NCBI GenBank assembly: GCA_903882935.1
Contig: CAIRZB010000004.1
Span: 1-64,000 of the forward strand
DNA from: an uncultured Parafilimonas sp.
Lineage (GTDB): Bacteria; Bacteroidota; Bacteroidia; Chitinophagales; Chitinophagaceae
Direction: 5' to 3'
DNA length: 64,000 nt
Made by a program: the position numbers and the translations under genes. This document shows, one piece after another, positions 27,687 through 35,501 of this stretch. Position 1 is the stretch's first letter. Every line of letters begins with the position of its first letter. The notes beneath the pieces were generated by a model. That model had not been told where the DNA came from, searched no databases, and saw only the letters and a list, made by a program, of their open reading frames with translations.

Positions 27687-28949
27687 TTGGTATTAGCGCG
27701 CCATACTCCATTTTTAAAGGCTGTTTTTCTACACAGTATAACCGCATTCGGTGGTCCGCAGGGCCATATGGGCATGATGCTTAAAACATTTGTACAACAA
27801 AGGCATGATGTAACAGAAAAAGAACTGCTTGAGTATAACGCCTTTTGCCAAATGTTGCCTGGTGCTTCGTCTACACAAACACTTACTTTAATTGGGTACA
27901 AAAGGGGCGGGATTCCGCTGGCAGTATTAACATTGTTAATATGGATAACACCGGCATGTTTGTTGATGAGCAGTTTGTCATTTTTACTTGATTACTTCCA
28001 CGACCGGTCCATCAACATCACCGCCTTTAAATATATCCAGCCAATGGCAGTTGGTTTTGTGGCATATTCCTGTTACAAAATGGCGAAATTTTCGGTAACA
28101 AATACCATTACTAGGGTAGTAATGGTGGCATCAGCGCTATTAACATTTCTGTTTTTTAAAACGCCTTGGATATTTCCTTCCATCATAGTAATAGCAGGCA
28201 TCGCCACCAACTTTAGCGACAAAAGAATACCAGACCAAGAAATCAGTTCAAAAAAAATAAAATGGGGTAATATTCTTATTTTTTTAGCCGTATTTCTAAT
28301 ATCAGCATTTTTTAGTGAAACGGCCCGAAAAAACGATTGGAAAAACCGTGGGCCATTTAACCTTTTTGAAAACTTTTATCGTTTTGGAAGCCTTGTATTT
28401 GGGGGAGGCGATGTTTTAATGCCAATGATGTACGAGCAATATGTAGTGCGGCCTACCACAGTAAACATACAAAAATTGAACAAAAATGCCCTTAAGGTTT
28501 CACAAACTGATTTTCTTACCGGGGCAGGCATAGTGCGTGCAATTCCAGGGCCTGTGTTTTCCATAGGCTCCTTTGTGGGAGGGATAGCACTACGCGAAGA
28601 CGGACCAGGTATAAAAATGCAGTTATTGGGCTGCATAATTGGCTCAATTGCACTATTTGCACCCAGTGCCTTATTGGTTTTGTTTTTTTTTCCTGTTTGG
28701 AATAACCTAAAGAAATATGTTGTCATTTTCCGTTCGCTCGAAGGTATTAATGCAGCTGTTGTAGGCATTATGCTAGGTGCTTCAATCTATCTTACCAAAA
28801 ACGTATCTGTAGATATTTTCAAAACCTCCTTAGAGGCACCATTACTAAACGTCGCTGTAATTGCAGCAACGTTTTGTTTACTCGCTTTTACAAAAACACG
28901 TGCCCCTTTTATTGTTGCGGGCTGTATTGTACTAAGCTTTATAATATAA
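27687..28949 (+). CDS. chrA: Chromate transporter ChrA family protein
   Basis: A 420-residue two-domain CHR protein with about ten hydrophobic segments. The N-terminal half has [18 protein letters not shown] and ARTQ-like [17 protein letters not shown]; the C-terminal half repeats the pattern as [19 protein letters not shown] and [20 protein letters not shown]. ChrA proteins export chromate in exchange for protons. I use the TTG at 27687 as start; the frame is open to 27657 but offers no better codon, and the family motif begins about 12 residues later. Preceded by an A+T-rich 200-base gap. Whether the substrate is chromate is unproved. Confidence 0.85.
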   Translation: MVLARHTPFLKAVFLHSITAFGGPQGHMGMMLKTFVQQRHDVTEKELLEYNAFCQMLPGASSTQTLTLIGYKRGGIPLAVLTLLIWITPACLLMSSLSFLLDYFHDRSINITAFKYIQPMAVGFVAYSCYKMAKFSVTNTITRVVMVASALLTFLFFKTPWIFPSIIVIAGIATNFSDKRIPDQEISSKKIKWGNILIFLAVFLISAFFSETARKNDWKNRGPFNLFENFYRFGSLVFGGGDVLMPMMYEQYVVRPTTVNIQKLNKNALKVSQTDFLTGAGIVRAIPGPVFSIGSFVGGIALREDGPGIKMQLLGCIIGSIALFAPSALLVLFFFPVWNNLKKYVVIFRSLEGINAAVVGIMLGASIYLTKNVSVDIFKTSLEAPLLNVAVIAATFCLLAFTKTRAPFIVAGCIVLSFII

Positions 28950-28988
28950 CCGACCAAGCAACAAAACTGTGTGCTTACAATTAACATG

Positions 28989-29558
28989 TTACTTATAATA
29001 GCCATTCTGTTCCACCTCGGCTAAAACCTTATCGGGTAAAAGGTAACGTACCGATTTTCCTTCTTTTATTAGCTTCCTTATATCCGTGGCAGAAATTTCT
29101 AGCAGGGGTGCCTTAAGAAATACCAAATCCGCGCCAGCAAGTGGTTCTACATCAAAGCCAGGCCGCATGTACACTATCAGCCTATTTGTGGATAACAATT
29201 GTTGAAAGTTTTTCCATTTATGCAAGTTTTGCATACTATCAGACCCTAAAATAATTGAAAAGCTGTGCTGTGGGTATTTTTCCTTTAAGTAAGTAATAGT
29301 ATCTATCGTGTAAGACGGCCTCGGAAGTTTAAATTCTGTGTCGTTAACCCTAAAATCTTGGTTATCTTCAACAGCCAACCTAACTAAATGTAAACGATGA
29401 TACTCATTTAACAGGGTGGCTGTTTTTTTGAGTGGGTTTTGTGGCGAAACAATAAACCACACTTGTTGTATATCAGTATTGTTAACTACATGAGAAGCTA
29501 TTACCAGATGGCCCGTATGTATCGGGTTAAACGAACCAAAATAGAGGCCAATTTTCAT
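28989..29558 (-). CDS. nadD: Nicotinate-nucleotide adenylyltransferase
   Basis: NadD adds AMP to nicotinate mononucleotide in NAD synthesis. The nucleotidyltransferase motif GSFNPIHTGH is at residues 8-17, PRPSYTIDTI near 84, and the second signature ISATDIRKLIKEGKSVRYLLPDKV near 153, where the family has ISSTxIR. Length 189 is normal. It is 24 bases downstream of nothing on its strand except feoA, whose stop lies 25 bases upstream of the nadD start, so the two may be co-transcribed. nadA for the same pathway is at 33922, on the same strand but not in the same operon. Confidence 0.95.
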   Translation of the reverse strand: MKIGLYFGSFNPIHTGHLVIASHVVNNTDIQQVWFIVSPQNPLKKTATLLNEYHRLHLVRLAVEDNQDFRVNDTEFKLPRPSYTIDTITYLKEKYPQHSFSIILGSDSMQNLHKWKNFQQLLSTNRLIVYMRPGFDVEPLAGADLVFLKAPLLEISATDIRKLIKEGKSVRYLLPDKVLAEVEQNGYYK

Positions 29559-29582
29559 TTTGTAAATTTATGCAACACGTTA

Positions 29583-29807
29583 TTATACTTCTTCCACAAA
29601 AATATGGTCTGCCTCATTTAACCGTAAACTAAGGCTATAGCCTGCAACCGAAATAGACATAGGATCACCTAATGGCGCAATTTGTTCAACCTTTACCATT
29701 TCTCCTGGTACACAACCCATTTCCATTAGTTTTATAAAAAGATCATCTTTTTCAAAACTTTTTATTACAACCGTTCTACCAATCTTAATCTCAGATAAAC
29801 GCTTCAT
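29583..29807 (-). CDS. feoA: FeoA domain protein
   Basis: A 74-residue SH3-like FeoA protein: KIGRTVVIKSFEKDDLFIKLMEMGCVPGEMVKVEQIAPLGDP, with the typical LxxMGxxPG core and a final SLSLRLNEADHIFVEEV. FeoA assists the FeoB ferrous iron channel. No feoB follows; instead nadD begins 24 bases downstream. Bacteroidota often have FeoA fused or adjacent to FeoB, so this lone copy is either a separate regulator or the partner of a distant feoB. Divergent from ybeY with 77 bases between starts. Confidence 0.88.
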   Translation of the reverse strand: MKRLSEIKIGRTVVIKSFEKDDLFIKLMEMGCVPGEMVKVEQIAPLGDPMSISVAGYSLSLRLNEADHIFVEEV

Positions 29808-29884
29808 AGCCTTTCAAAATATTTGTAAAAGTAGTGTGACAATTGGCGTATTTGTTACGAATTTTGGAAGTCTAATATATAACT

Positions 29885-30325
29885 GTGGCAAAAGTATCAT
29901 TCCATTATTCAGATAGGCAGCTTTTATTAAAACAAAAGAAAAAAGTAAAGTCATTTATAGAAGAACAATTATTTAAGACCGAAAAAATAAAACTCATTGA
30001 ACTTCGCTATATATTTTGTTCCGATGACTATTTGTTAAAAATAAATAAACAGTTTTTAAACCACGACGATTACACTGATATTATAACCTTCAATTTATCC
30101 GACGATACCAAGAATGGTATAATAGGGGAGGTGTACATTAGTACAGACAGGGTAAAAGAAAATGCAGTGTTACATAGCAACACATTTAAAGACGAAGTGT
30201 TTAGAGTGGTTTTTCATGGGGCCTTGCACCTTTGTGGGTATAAAGACAAAAAAAAATCTGATAGTAAAATAATGCGCGAAAAGGAAAATTTTTATATTCA
30301 TTTGTACAAACATAGTTCCACGTGA
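29885..30325 (+). CDS. ybeY: rRNA maturation RNase YbeY
   Basis: YbeY is a metal-dependent endoribonuclease for 16S rRNA 3' maturation and ribosome quality control. The metal site is HGALHLCGYKD: His111, His115 and Asp121 in place of the third His found in proteobacterial YbeY, a substitution I recall as standard in Bacteroidota. The YTDIITFNLSDD and IIGEVYISTDRVKENA motifs are present. It starts at GTG 29885. Its last four bases overlap the GTG start of the CAP gene, and the junction lies inside a parS-like site (30314-30329). Confidence 0.93.
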   Translation: MAKVSFHYSDRQLLLKQKKKVKSFIEEQLFKTEKIKLIELRYIFCSDDYLLKINKQFLNHDDYTDIITFNLSDDTKNGIIGEVYISTDRVKENAVLHSNTFKDEVFRVVFHGALHLCGYKDKKKSDSKIMREKENFYIHLYKHSST

Positions 30326-30329
30326 AACA
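30314..30329 (+). promoter_or_regulatory. ParB-binding site (parS), copy 1
   Basis: AGTTCCACGTGAAACA differs from the widely conserved parS consensus TGTTNCACGTGAAACA only at its first base. It covers the ybeY stop codon and the start codon of the next gene. Confidence 0.85.
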
Positions 30330-30987
30330 TTTAATTACTTGCTTGCTAGCCATAACACCAATTTTCGCATTTACACAGCTAAAAAATATTGTATTGGAGG
30401 ATAAGCCAATACCAAAACCAGCTGTTATTGATCAACAAATTAAAGATTTCAATACAGCCCAAAACCAATTTACCTCATTAACTACAACCGCACAAAACTT
30501 CTTTTATTGGGTTAATTATAGCCGCATAAACCCAAAAAGATTCTGGGACAGCGTAGTAACGCAAATTTTGGAGACCTTTCCATCGTTAAAAAGTACATAC
30601 AGCGAATCATTAAAAAATGATTTATATAATCAAACACCTTTACCACCACTAACACTAAACGCCAAATTAGTACAAACCGCACAAAATCATGCGTTAGACA
30701 TCTGTACAAATAACGGAAACATTGGCCACGTTTCTACTGATGGCCGAACATTTTCAGACAGAATAAAAGCAGTTGGAATAAAATATTGCGGAGGCGAAAA
30801 TGTATCGGTTGGAGATGTTGACCCAATTTTAAGCATTGTGCTTTTATATATAGATTATGGCATACCAACACTTGGCCACAGGAAGGCGTTACTAAACACT
30901 AGCTATCTAGAAACAGGAATAGGAGTTGCGCCTTACGGTAAAGACGGAAGTATTTTTATAGTGCAGGACTTTAGTTGCAAACAATAA
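30322..30987 (+). CDS. Secreted CAP (SCP/PR1) domain protein
   Basis: A signal peptide (residues 1-18, MKHLITCLLAITPIFAFT) precedes a CAP superfamily domain: the NAKLVQTAQNHALDICTN helix, GNIGHVSTDGRTFSDRIKAVG with the first CAP histidine, GGENVS with the conserved Glu, and GHRKALLNTSYLETGIGVAP with the second His. CAP proteins are extracellular; bacterial roles are mostly unknown. The GTG start at 30322 overlaps the ybeY stop as GTGA, so the two are translationally coupled; the start codon itself is part of the parS site. Confidence 0.88.
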   Translation: MKHLITCLLAITPIFAFTQLKNIVLEDKPIPKPAVIDQQIKDFNTAQNQFTSLTTTAQNFFYWVNYSRINPKRFWDSVVTQILETFPSLKSTYSESLKNDLYNQTPLPPLTLNAKLVQTAQNHALDICTNNGNIGHVSTDGRTFSDRIKAVGIKYCGGENVSVGDVDPILSIVLLYIDYGIPTLGHRKALLNTSYLETGIGVAPYGKDGSIFIVQDFSCKQ

Positions 30988-30991
30988 ATAT

Positions 30992-31007
30992 TGTTCCACG
31001 TGGAACC
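30992..31007 (+). promoter_or_regulatory. ParB-binding site (parS), copy 2
   Basis: TGTTCCACGTGGAACC contains the perfect 14-base palindrome GTTCCACGTGGAAC and equals, as I recall it, the parS form used by Pseudomonas. It lies 5 bases after the CAP gene stop and 663 bases from copy 1. Confidence 0.9.
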
Positions 31008-31159
31008 AAGAAATAAGGAATAATATAACTATCCAAAATAGCAACCAGTCAAATTATTGAAGCCCTTTCCATAAAAATAAAACCTGCTAAAAAAAAAAAT
31101 CACAACAGGAACTCCCCACCACACACAAATTCAGAATAACCCGTTTATCCATTTTATAC

Positions 31160-31168
31160 TTTTCCACA
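31160..31168 (+). promoter_or_regulatory. Near-match DnaA box before mnmG
   Basis: TTTTCCACA differs from TTATCCACA at one base. It stands 30 bases before the mnmG start; a weaker TTATCCATT is at 31145-31153. It may be chance. Confidence 0.35.
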
Positions 31169-31197
31169 AGGCGTATCTTCGCACAAAATCAAAATTG

Positions 31198-33066
31198 ATG
31201 TTTCCAGAATATGATGTGATTGTTGTAGGGGCTGGCCATGCAGGATGTGAAGCAGCGGCAGCAGCAGCAAATATGGGCAGCAAAGTTCTCCTTATTACAA
31301 TGAATATGCAAACTATAGCCCAAATGAGCTGCAACCCTGCGATGGGAGGTATTGCAAAGGGGCAAATAGTTAGAGAAATAGACGCAATAGGTGGATACAG
31401 CGGCATAGTTACAGACCGCACCATGATTCAATTTAGAATGCTCAATAAAAGCAAGGGACCTGCCATGTGGAGCCCACGGGCACAGAGCGACCGGATGTTA
31501 TTTGCTATAACCTGGCGTGAACTGCTAGAGCAAACAACCAACGTTGATTTTTACCAAGACATGGTGCAGGGCCTTTTAATAAAAAACAACCGGGCTTATG
31601 GTGTCATCACAGGCTTAGGGCACCATATACACGCAAAAGCCGTTGTGGTAACCAGCGGTACTTTTCTGAATGGTATTATACACATCGGAGAAAAACAATT
31701 TGGCGGTGGCCGTGCAGCTGAAAAAGCAGCTACTGGTATAACCGAACAATTAACAACATTTGGATTTGAAAGCGACCGGCTAAAAACTGGTACACCACCA
31801 AGAGTTGACGGAAGGAGTTTAGATTACTCCAAAATGGATGAGCAAAAAGGTGACGATGAAATAACTGGCTTTTCATATACCAACACCTCAAAACTACACT
31901 CCTCAAAACAAAGAAGTTGTTTTATCACCTACACATCCCAAAAAGTACACGAAACATTAAAAACAGGTTTCAGCAGAAGCCCAATGTATGCCGGCAGAAT
32001 AGAAGGCGTAGGCCCACGTTACTGCCCAAGCATCGAAGACAAAATAAACCGATTTGCAGATAGAGACAGACACCAGCTATTTATTGAACCAGAAGGTTTT
32101 ACAACCGTAGAAATATATGTAAATGGTTTCTCTACGTCACTGCCTGAAGATGTACAATACAATGCACTGAAACAAGTACCTGGCTTTGAAAACGTACGTA
32201 TGTTCAGGCCAGGTTATGCCATAGAGTACGACTATTTTCCACCAACACAACTAACACATTCACTTGAAACAAAACTAGTTTCAAACCTGTTTTTCGCAGG
32301 CCAGGTAAATGGCACAACCGGCTACGAAGAAGCTGCATGCCAAGGCCTAATGGCTGGCATTAACGCCCACCTAAAAATAACGGGAAACGAACCTTTCATA
32401 TTAAAACGAAACGAAGCGTATATTGGTGTACTAATTGACGACCTAATAAGCAAAGGCACCGACGAACCCTACCGAATGTTTACCAGCAGAGCAGAATATA
32501 GAACACTTTTACGCCAGGATAATGCCGACTTGCGGTTAACTGCAATGAGCAATAAAATTGGATTAGCATCGCAAGAACGTATGCTTAACCTACAAACCAA
32601 AATTGATGGTGTACACCAGGTAAAAAATCTGTTATCTACTGTTTCAGCAGAACCGGCAGAAATAAACGATTACTTAACCACAATAAACAGCGCCGCGATT
32701 AACGAAAAACAAAAATTATCAAAATTACTCTTACGCCCAGATATTGATATTTTTTCCCTCACAAACGGCGTGCCTGCGATACAACACCAGCTACAATCCT
32801 TTTCAACTGAAATTTTACAGCAAGCAGAAATACAAATTAAATACGAGCGCTACATAGAAAAAGAACAAGAAATAGCCCACCGTATTTCAGCATTGGACGA
32901 GCAACTAATACCAACAAATTTTAACTACGATAAAATAAACGCACTAAGTAATGAAGCGCTGCAGAAATTTAAAAAAATTCAACCCAGAACCTTAGGACAG
33001 GCAGGGAGAATAAGTGGGGTAAACCCAAGCGACATACAAATACTAATGGTGTACATGGGCCGTTGA
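31198..33066 (+). CDS. mnmG: tRNA uridine-5-carboxymethylaminomethyl modification enzyme MnmG
   Basis: MnmG (GidA) is the FAD subunit that with MnmE installs cmnm5 at the wobble uridine of tRNAs. The dinucleotide fold VVGAGHAGCEAA is at residues 8-19, and the family motifs NPAMGGIAKGQIVREIDA, KTGTPPRVDGRS, GPRYCPSIEDKI, FFAGQVNGTTGYEEAA and the C-terminal LGQAGRISGVNPSDIQIL are intact. I start at ATG 31198; a TTG three bases earlier is less likely. Length 622 is normal. The coding strand is strongly C-rich over G. mnmG often lies near the replication origin, which fits the parS and DnaA-box evidence here. Confidence 0.97.
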   Translation: MFPEYDVIVVGAGHAGCEAAAAAANMGSKVLLITMNMQTIAQMSCNPAMGGIAKGQIVREIDAIGGYSGIVTDRTMIQFRMLNKSKGPAMWSPRAQSDRMLFAITWRELLEQTTNVDFYQDMVQGLLIKNNRAYGVITGLGHHIHAKAVVVTSGTFLNGIIHIGEKQFGGGRAAEKAATGITEQLTTFGFESDRLKTGTPPRVDGRSLDYSKMDEQKGDDEITGFSYTNTSKLHSSKQRSCFITYTSQKVHETLKTGFSRSPMYAGRIEGVGPRYCPSIEDKINRFADRDRHQLFIEPEGFTTVEIYVNGFSTSLPEDVQYNALKQVPGFENVRMFRPGYAIEYDYFPPTQLTHSLETKLVSNLFFAGQVNGTTGYEEAACQGLMAGINAHLKITGNEPFILKRNEAYIGVLIDDLISKGTDEPYRMFTSRAEYRTLLRQDNADLRLTAMSNKIGLASQERMLNLQTKIDGVHQVKNLLSTVSAEPAEINDYLTTINSAAINEKQKLSKLLLRPDIDIFSLTNGVPAIQHQLQSFSTEILQQAEIQIKYERYIEKEQEIAHRISALDEQLIPTNFNYDKINALSNEALQKFKKIQPRTLGQAGRISGVNPSDIQILMVYMGR

Positions 33067-33165
33067 TATTGCAGATTTCATAAATTAACCATAAAAAAAA
33101 AACCGTTGATTTCTACTTACTTATGAATAAGTAATATTACAGCATATATAAACAACAGTAGAAAA

Positions 33166-33933
33166 GTGCAAAAAAAAGCATTACCAATAATTACAGCCGC
33201 ATTACTGTTAACAGCAGCATGGGCACAAGCACAATCGTTTAAAATATATGGTACTGTTTACGATTACTTTACCAAGCATCCATTAGAGGCAGTAACTGTC
33301 CGCAGCTCAAACGGCAAATTTGCTTTATCAGATTCCTTAGGCAAATATTCCATCGAGTTAAATAATACCAAAGATTCTGTATGGTTTAGTTACCTATCTA
33401 AAAGCACACAAAAATATCCATCAGACACAATAACAAATACCTTAAACTTTGATATAGCCCTTTACGTTGATGCAGCATGGCTGCCAGCAGTTAAAGTGAA
33501 AAACAAAAATTACCGTAACGACTCATTGCAAAACAGAGAAGACTATGCAAAAGTGTTCAACTTCAAAAAGCCTGGCATTCGTTTAAGCTCTACGCCGCCC
33601 GCATCTTACGTGCCAGGCAGTGTAACAGTAGGGCTTGACCTAGAGGAGTTAATAAATATGTTCCGCTTTAAACGAAACAGACGTATGATGGCATTGCAAC
33701 GAAGGCTTTTGCAAGACGAGCAGGACAAATACATTGACCATCGATTTACCAAAAGGCTTGTTACACAGCTTACGGGCCTAAAAACACCCTCCTTAGAACC
33801 ATTCATGATATACTGTAGACCAACATACGAATTATTAACATACATGAATGATTTGGAATTAGGATATTACATAGAACAATCTTTTACAATATATAAAAAT
33901 GTGTTGAAACATAAAATTGAACTAACCAACTAG
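33166..33933 (+). CDS. Secreted protein with carboxypeptidase-like regulatory domain
   Basis: GTG start at 33166 gives a clean signal peptide (residues 1-22, ending AWAQAQ). Residues 24-105 form a CarbopepD_reg-type beta sandwich ([39 protein letters not shown]), usual at the N terminus of outer-membrane receptors. The rest (110-255) is a basic helical region with [30 protein letters not shown], ending in an ordinary tail; its role is unknown. Similar 250-residue proteins occur singly in Bacteroidota. Its 3' end overlaps nadA (opposite strand) by 12 bases. Confidence 0.8.
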   Translation: MQKKALPIITAALLLTAAWAQAQSFKIYGTVYDYFTKHPLEAVTVRSSNGKFALSDSLGKYSIELNNTKDSVWFSYLSKSTQKYPSDTITNTLNFDIALYVDAAWLPAVKVKNKNYRNDSLQNREDYAKVFNFKKPGIRLSSTPPASYVPGSVTVGLDLEELINMFRFKRNRRMMALQRRLLQDEQDKYIDHRFTKRLVTQLTGLKTPSLEPFMIYCRPTYELLTYMNDLELGYYIEQSFTIYKNVLKHKIELTN

Positions 33934-34929
33934 CCCAGCAGCTCTGCTTATATCAAGCATCCTCTGCATTGGTTTTAAGGCCGTTACCCGAAGATTTTCA
34001 TCCATAATTATTTCAGGCAGCTCGTATTGCATACAGAGGTACAGCTTTTCTAAAGTATTCAACTTCATATACGGGCAATCATTACAAGCGCAGTTGTTAT
34101 TGGGGGGTGCAGGAATAAATACCTTTCCGGGTGCATCTTTGTGCATTTGGTGCAAAATACCAGCTTCAGTTGCTACAATAAATTCCTTGCAGTTATCCTT
34201 CACGGCAAATTTCAACAACTGCGTTGTGCTGCCAATAAAATCAGCAATTTTTAATATACTTTCCTCGCACTCTGGGTGCGCTATCAACTTAGCACCCGGA
34301 TTACGCATTTTAAGCCTCGTTATCTTCTCCAAACTAAAAATCTCATGTACCATGCAGGCCCCATCCCACAACACCATGTTGCGCCCCGTTTGCTTATTTA
34401 AGTAGGCACCCAAATTCTTGTCTGGCGCAAATATTATCGGCTGGTTATACGGTACGCTCTCAATTATCTTCAGCGCGTTGCTACTCGTACAAATGATGTC
34501 GCTCATGGCCTTAATCTCCGCAGAGCAATTAATGTACGATATAACCACGTGGTTTGGCCTCGCGTCCTTAAACGCCTTAAAAGCATCAGCAGGCGCGCTG
34601 TCAGCTAGGCTACACCCAGCCTTCAAATCAGGCAATACTACCTTCTTACCTGGGTTAAGTATTTTAGCTGTTTCCCCCATAAAATGTACGCCCGCAAAAA
34701 CAATCATGTCAGCATTTGTTTTCGCAGCGTGCTGGGCTAGTGCTAAACTATCGCCCAAATAATCGGCAACATCCTGTATATCAGCCTCTTGGTAATAATG
34801 GGCTAACACAACAGCATTTTTTTCCTTTTTTAAACGCTCAATTTCCACAAACAAATCCAGTGTTGCATCAATTTCTATATCAAGGTACCCCTTGCTGAAA
34901 ATTTTTTCCTTAGCAATATTAATGTTCAT
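33922..34929 (-). CDS. nadA: Quinolinate synthase NadA
   Basis: NadA condenses iminoaspartate and dihydroxyacetone phosphate to quinolinate with a [4Fe-4S] cluster. Motifs: [19 protein letters not shown] near residue 40, [24 protein letters not shown] (cluster Cys), DGACMVHE (Cys), [17 protein letters not shown] and the third cluster Cys in NDCPYMKLN. Length 335 is typical. The gene is alone: nadB and nadC are not adjacent. It reads away from the origin-like gap at 34930-35501, so its promoter must lie in that gap. Confidence 0.96.
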   Translation of the reverse strand: MNINIAKEKIFSKGYLDIEIDATLDLFVEIERLKKEKNAVVLAHYYQEADIQDVADYLGDSLALAQHAAKTNADMIVFAGVHFMGETAKILNPGKKVVLPDLKAGCSLADSAPADAFKAFKDARPNHVVISYINCSAEIKAMSDIICTSSNALKIIESVPYNQPIIFAPDKNLGAYLNKQTGRNMVLWDGACMVHEIFSLEKITRLKMRNPGAKLIAHPECEESILKIADFIGSTTQLLKFAVKDNCKEFIVATEAGILHQMHKDAPGKVFIPAPPNNNCACNDCPYMKLNTLEKLYLCMQYELPEIIMDENLRVTALKPMQRMLDISRAAGLVG

Positions 34930-35011
34930 AACTCTTGTAGTATTCTATAATAATATATTATTTATATAAAACCCTATTACTATTACGGCTGTGGATATCG
35001 GGATAAGTTTG

Positions 35012-35020
35012 TTATCCACA
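35012..35020 (+). promoter_or_regulatory. DnaA box, exact match
   Basis: TTATCCACA, identical to the strongest E. coli DnaA box. 14 bases upstream is an oppositely oriented near match (34990-34998). Confidence 0.8.
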
Positions 35021-35435
35021 TATCGCAAAGTTAATTACCTCTGGGCTTTCCACACGTATTAACAAATAATCCACCCGCTGTAATTTAATATTTCCGCTGT
35101 TTAAGGGCTTTTTCTAACAATTGTTAATTGTAAAATACAAGGTTATACCCAATAGGTAATTAACACGATATACACTGTTAATAGCACGGCCGGAATTTGT
35201 GTGGAGTTAGCAAAAAAGCCTATGTAGGGGTTAAAAACCTGTATTTGTTCTATATTTCTTAAGATAAGCCATGCAAAAAACACTGCTTTATCCACTGTGT
35301 TAAGCAATTATTAACAGCTGTCTGTGTATACAGGTTTCACGGATTGTTTCATACGCTTCCGGCCGGCCAATTTATAATATTGGTTGAATAGATTAAAAAA
35401 TCTTGAAAATATTACTACACGGGCTATTTTAAATG

Positions 35436-35444
35436 TTATCCACA
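35436..35444 (+). promoter_or_regulatory. DnaA box, exact match
   Basis: TTATCCACA, same orientation as the box at 35012, beside the A+T-rich stretch ending near 35410. Confidence 0.8.
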
Positions 35445-35501
35445 TTTGTTCAATAGTTATATTCCCCTATTTTTGCCATCCTCTTTTTAAACTTATATAT
35501 T

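Larger units (their letters stand above)
34930..35501. other. Candidate chromosomal replication origin (oriC)
   Basis: The 572-base stretch between nadA and the PpiD-like gene has no reading frame of note. It contains two exact DnaA boxes TTATCCACA (35012-35020 and 35436-35444) and near matches: ATATCCACA on the minus strand (34990-34998), TTATCCACT (35288-35296) and GTATACACA on the minus strand (35323-35331). A+T-only tracts that could unwind are at 34941-34971 and about 35372-35410. Two parS sites lie 3.9-4.6 kb to the left and mnmG is close by. No dnaA or rpmH is adjacent, which is common in Bacteroidota. Origin function is inferred. Confidence 0.75.

Noticed and set aside
34546-34561. 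CACGTG core within nadA (AACCACGTGGTT)
   Set aside because: Flanking bases do not fit the ParB site (GTTYCACGTGRAAC); it is only a shared core within a coding region.
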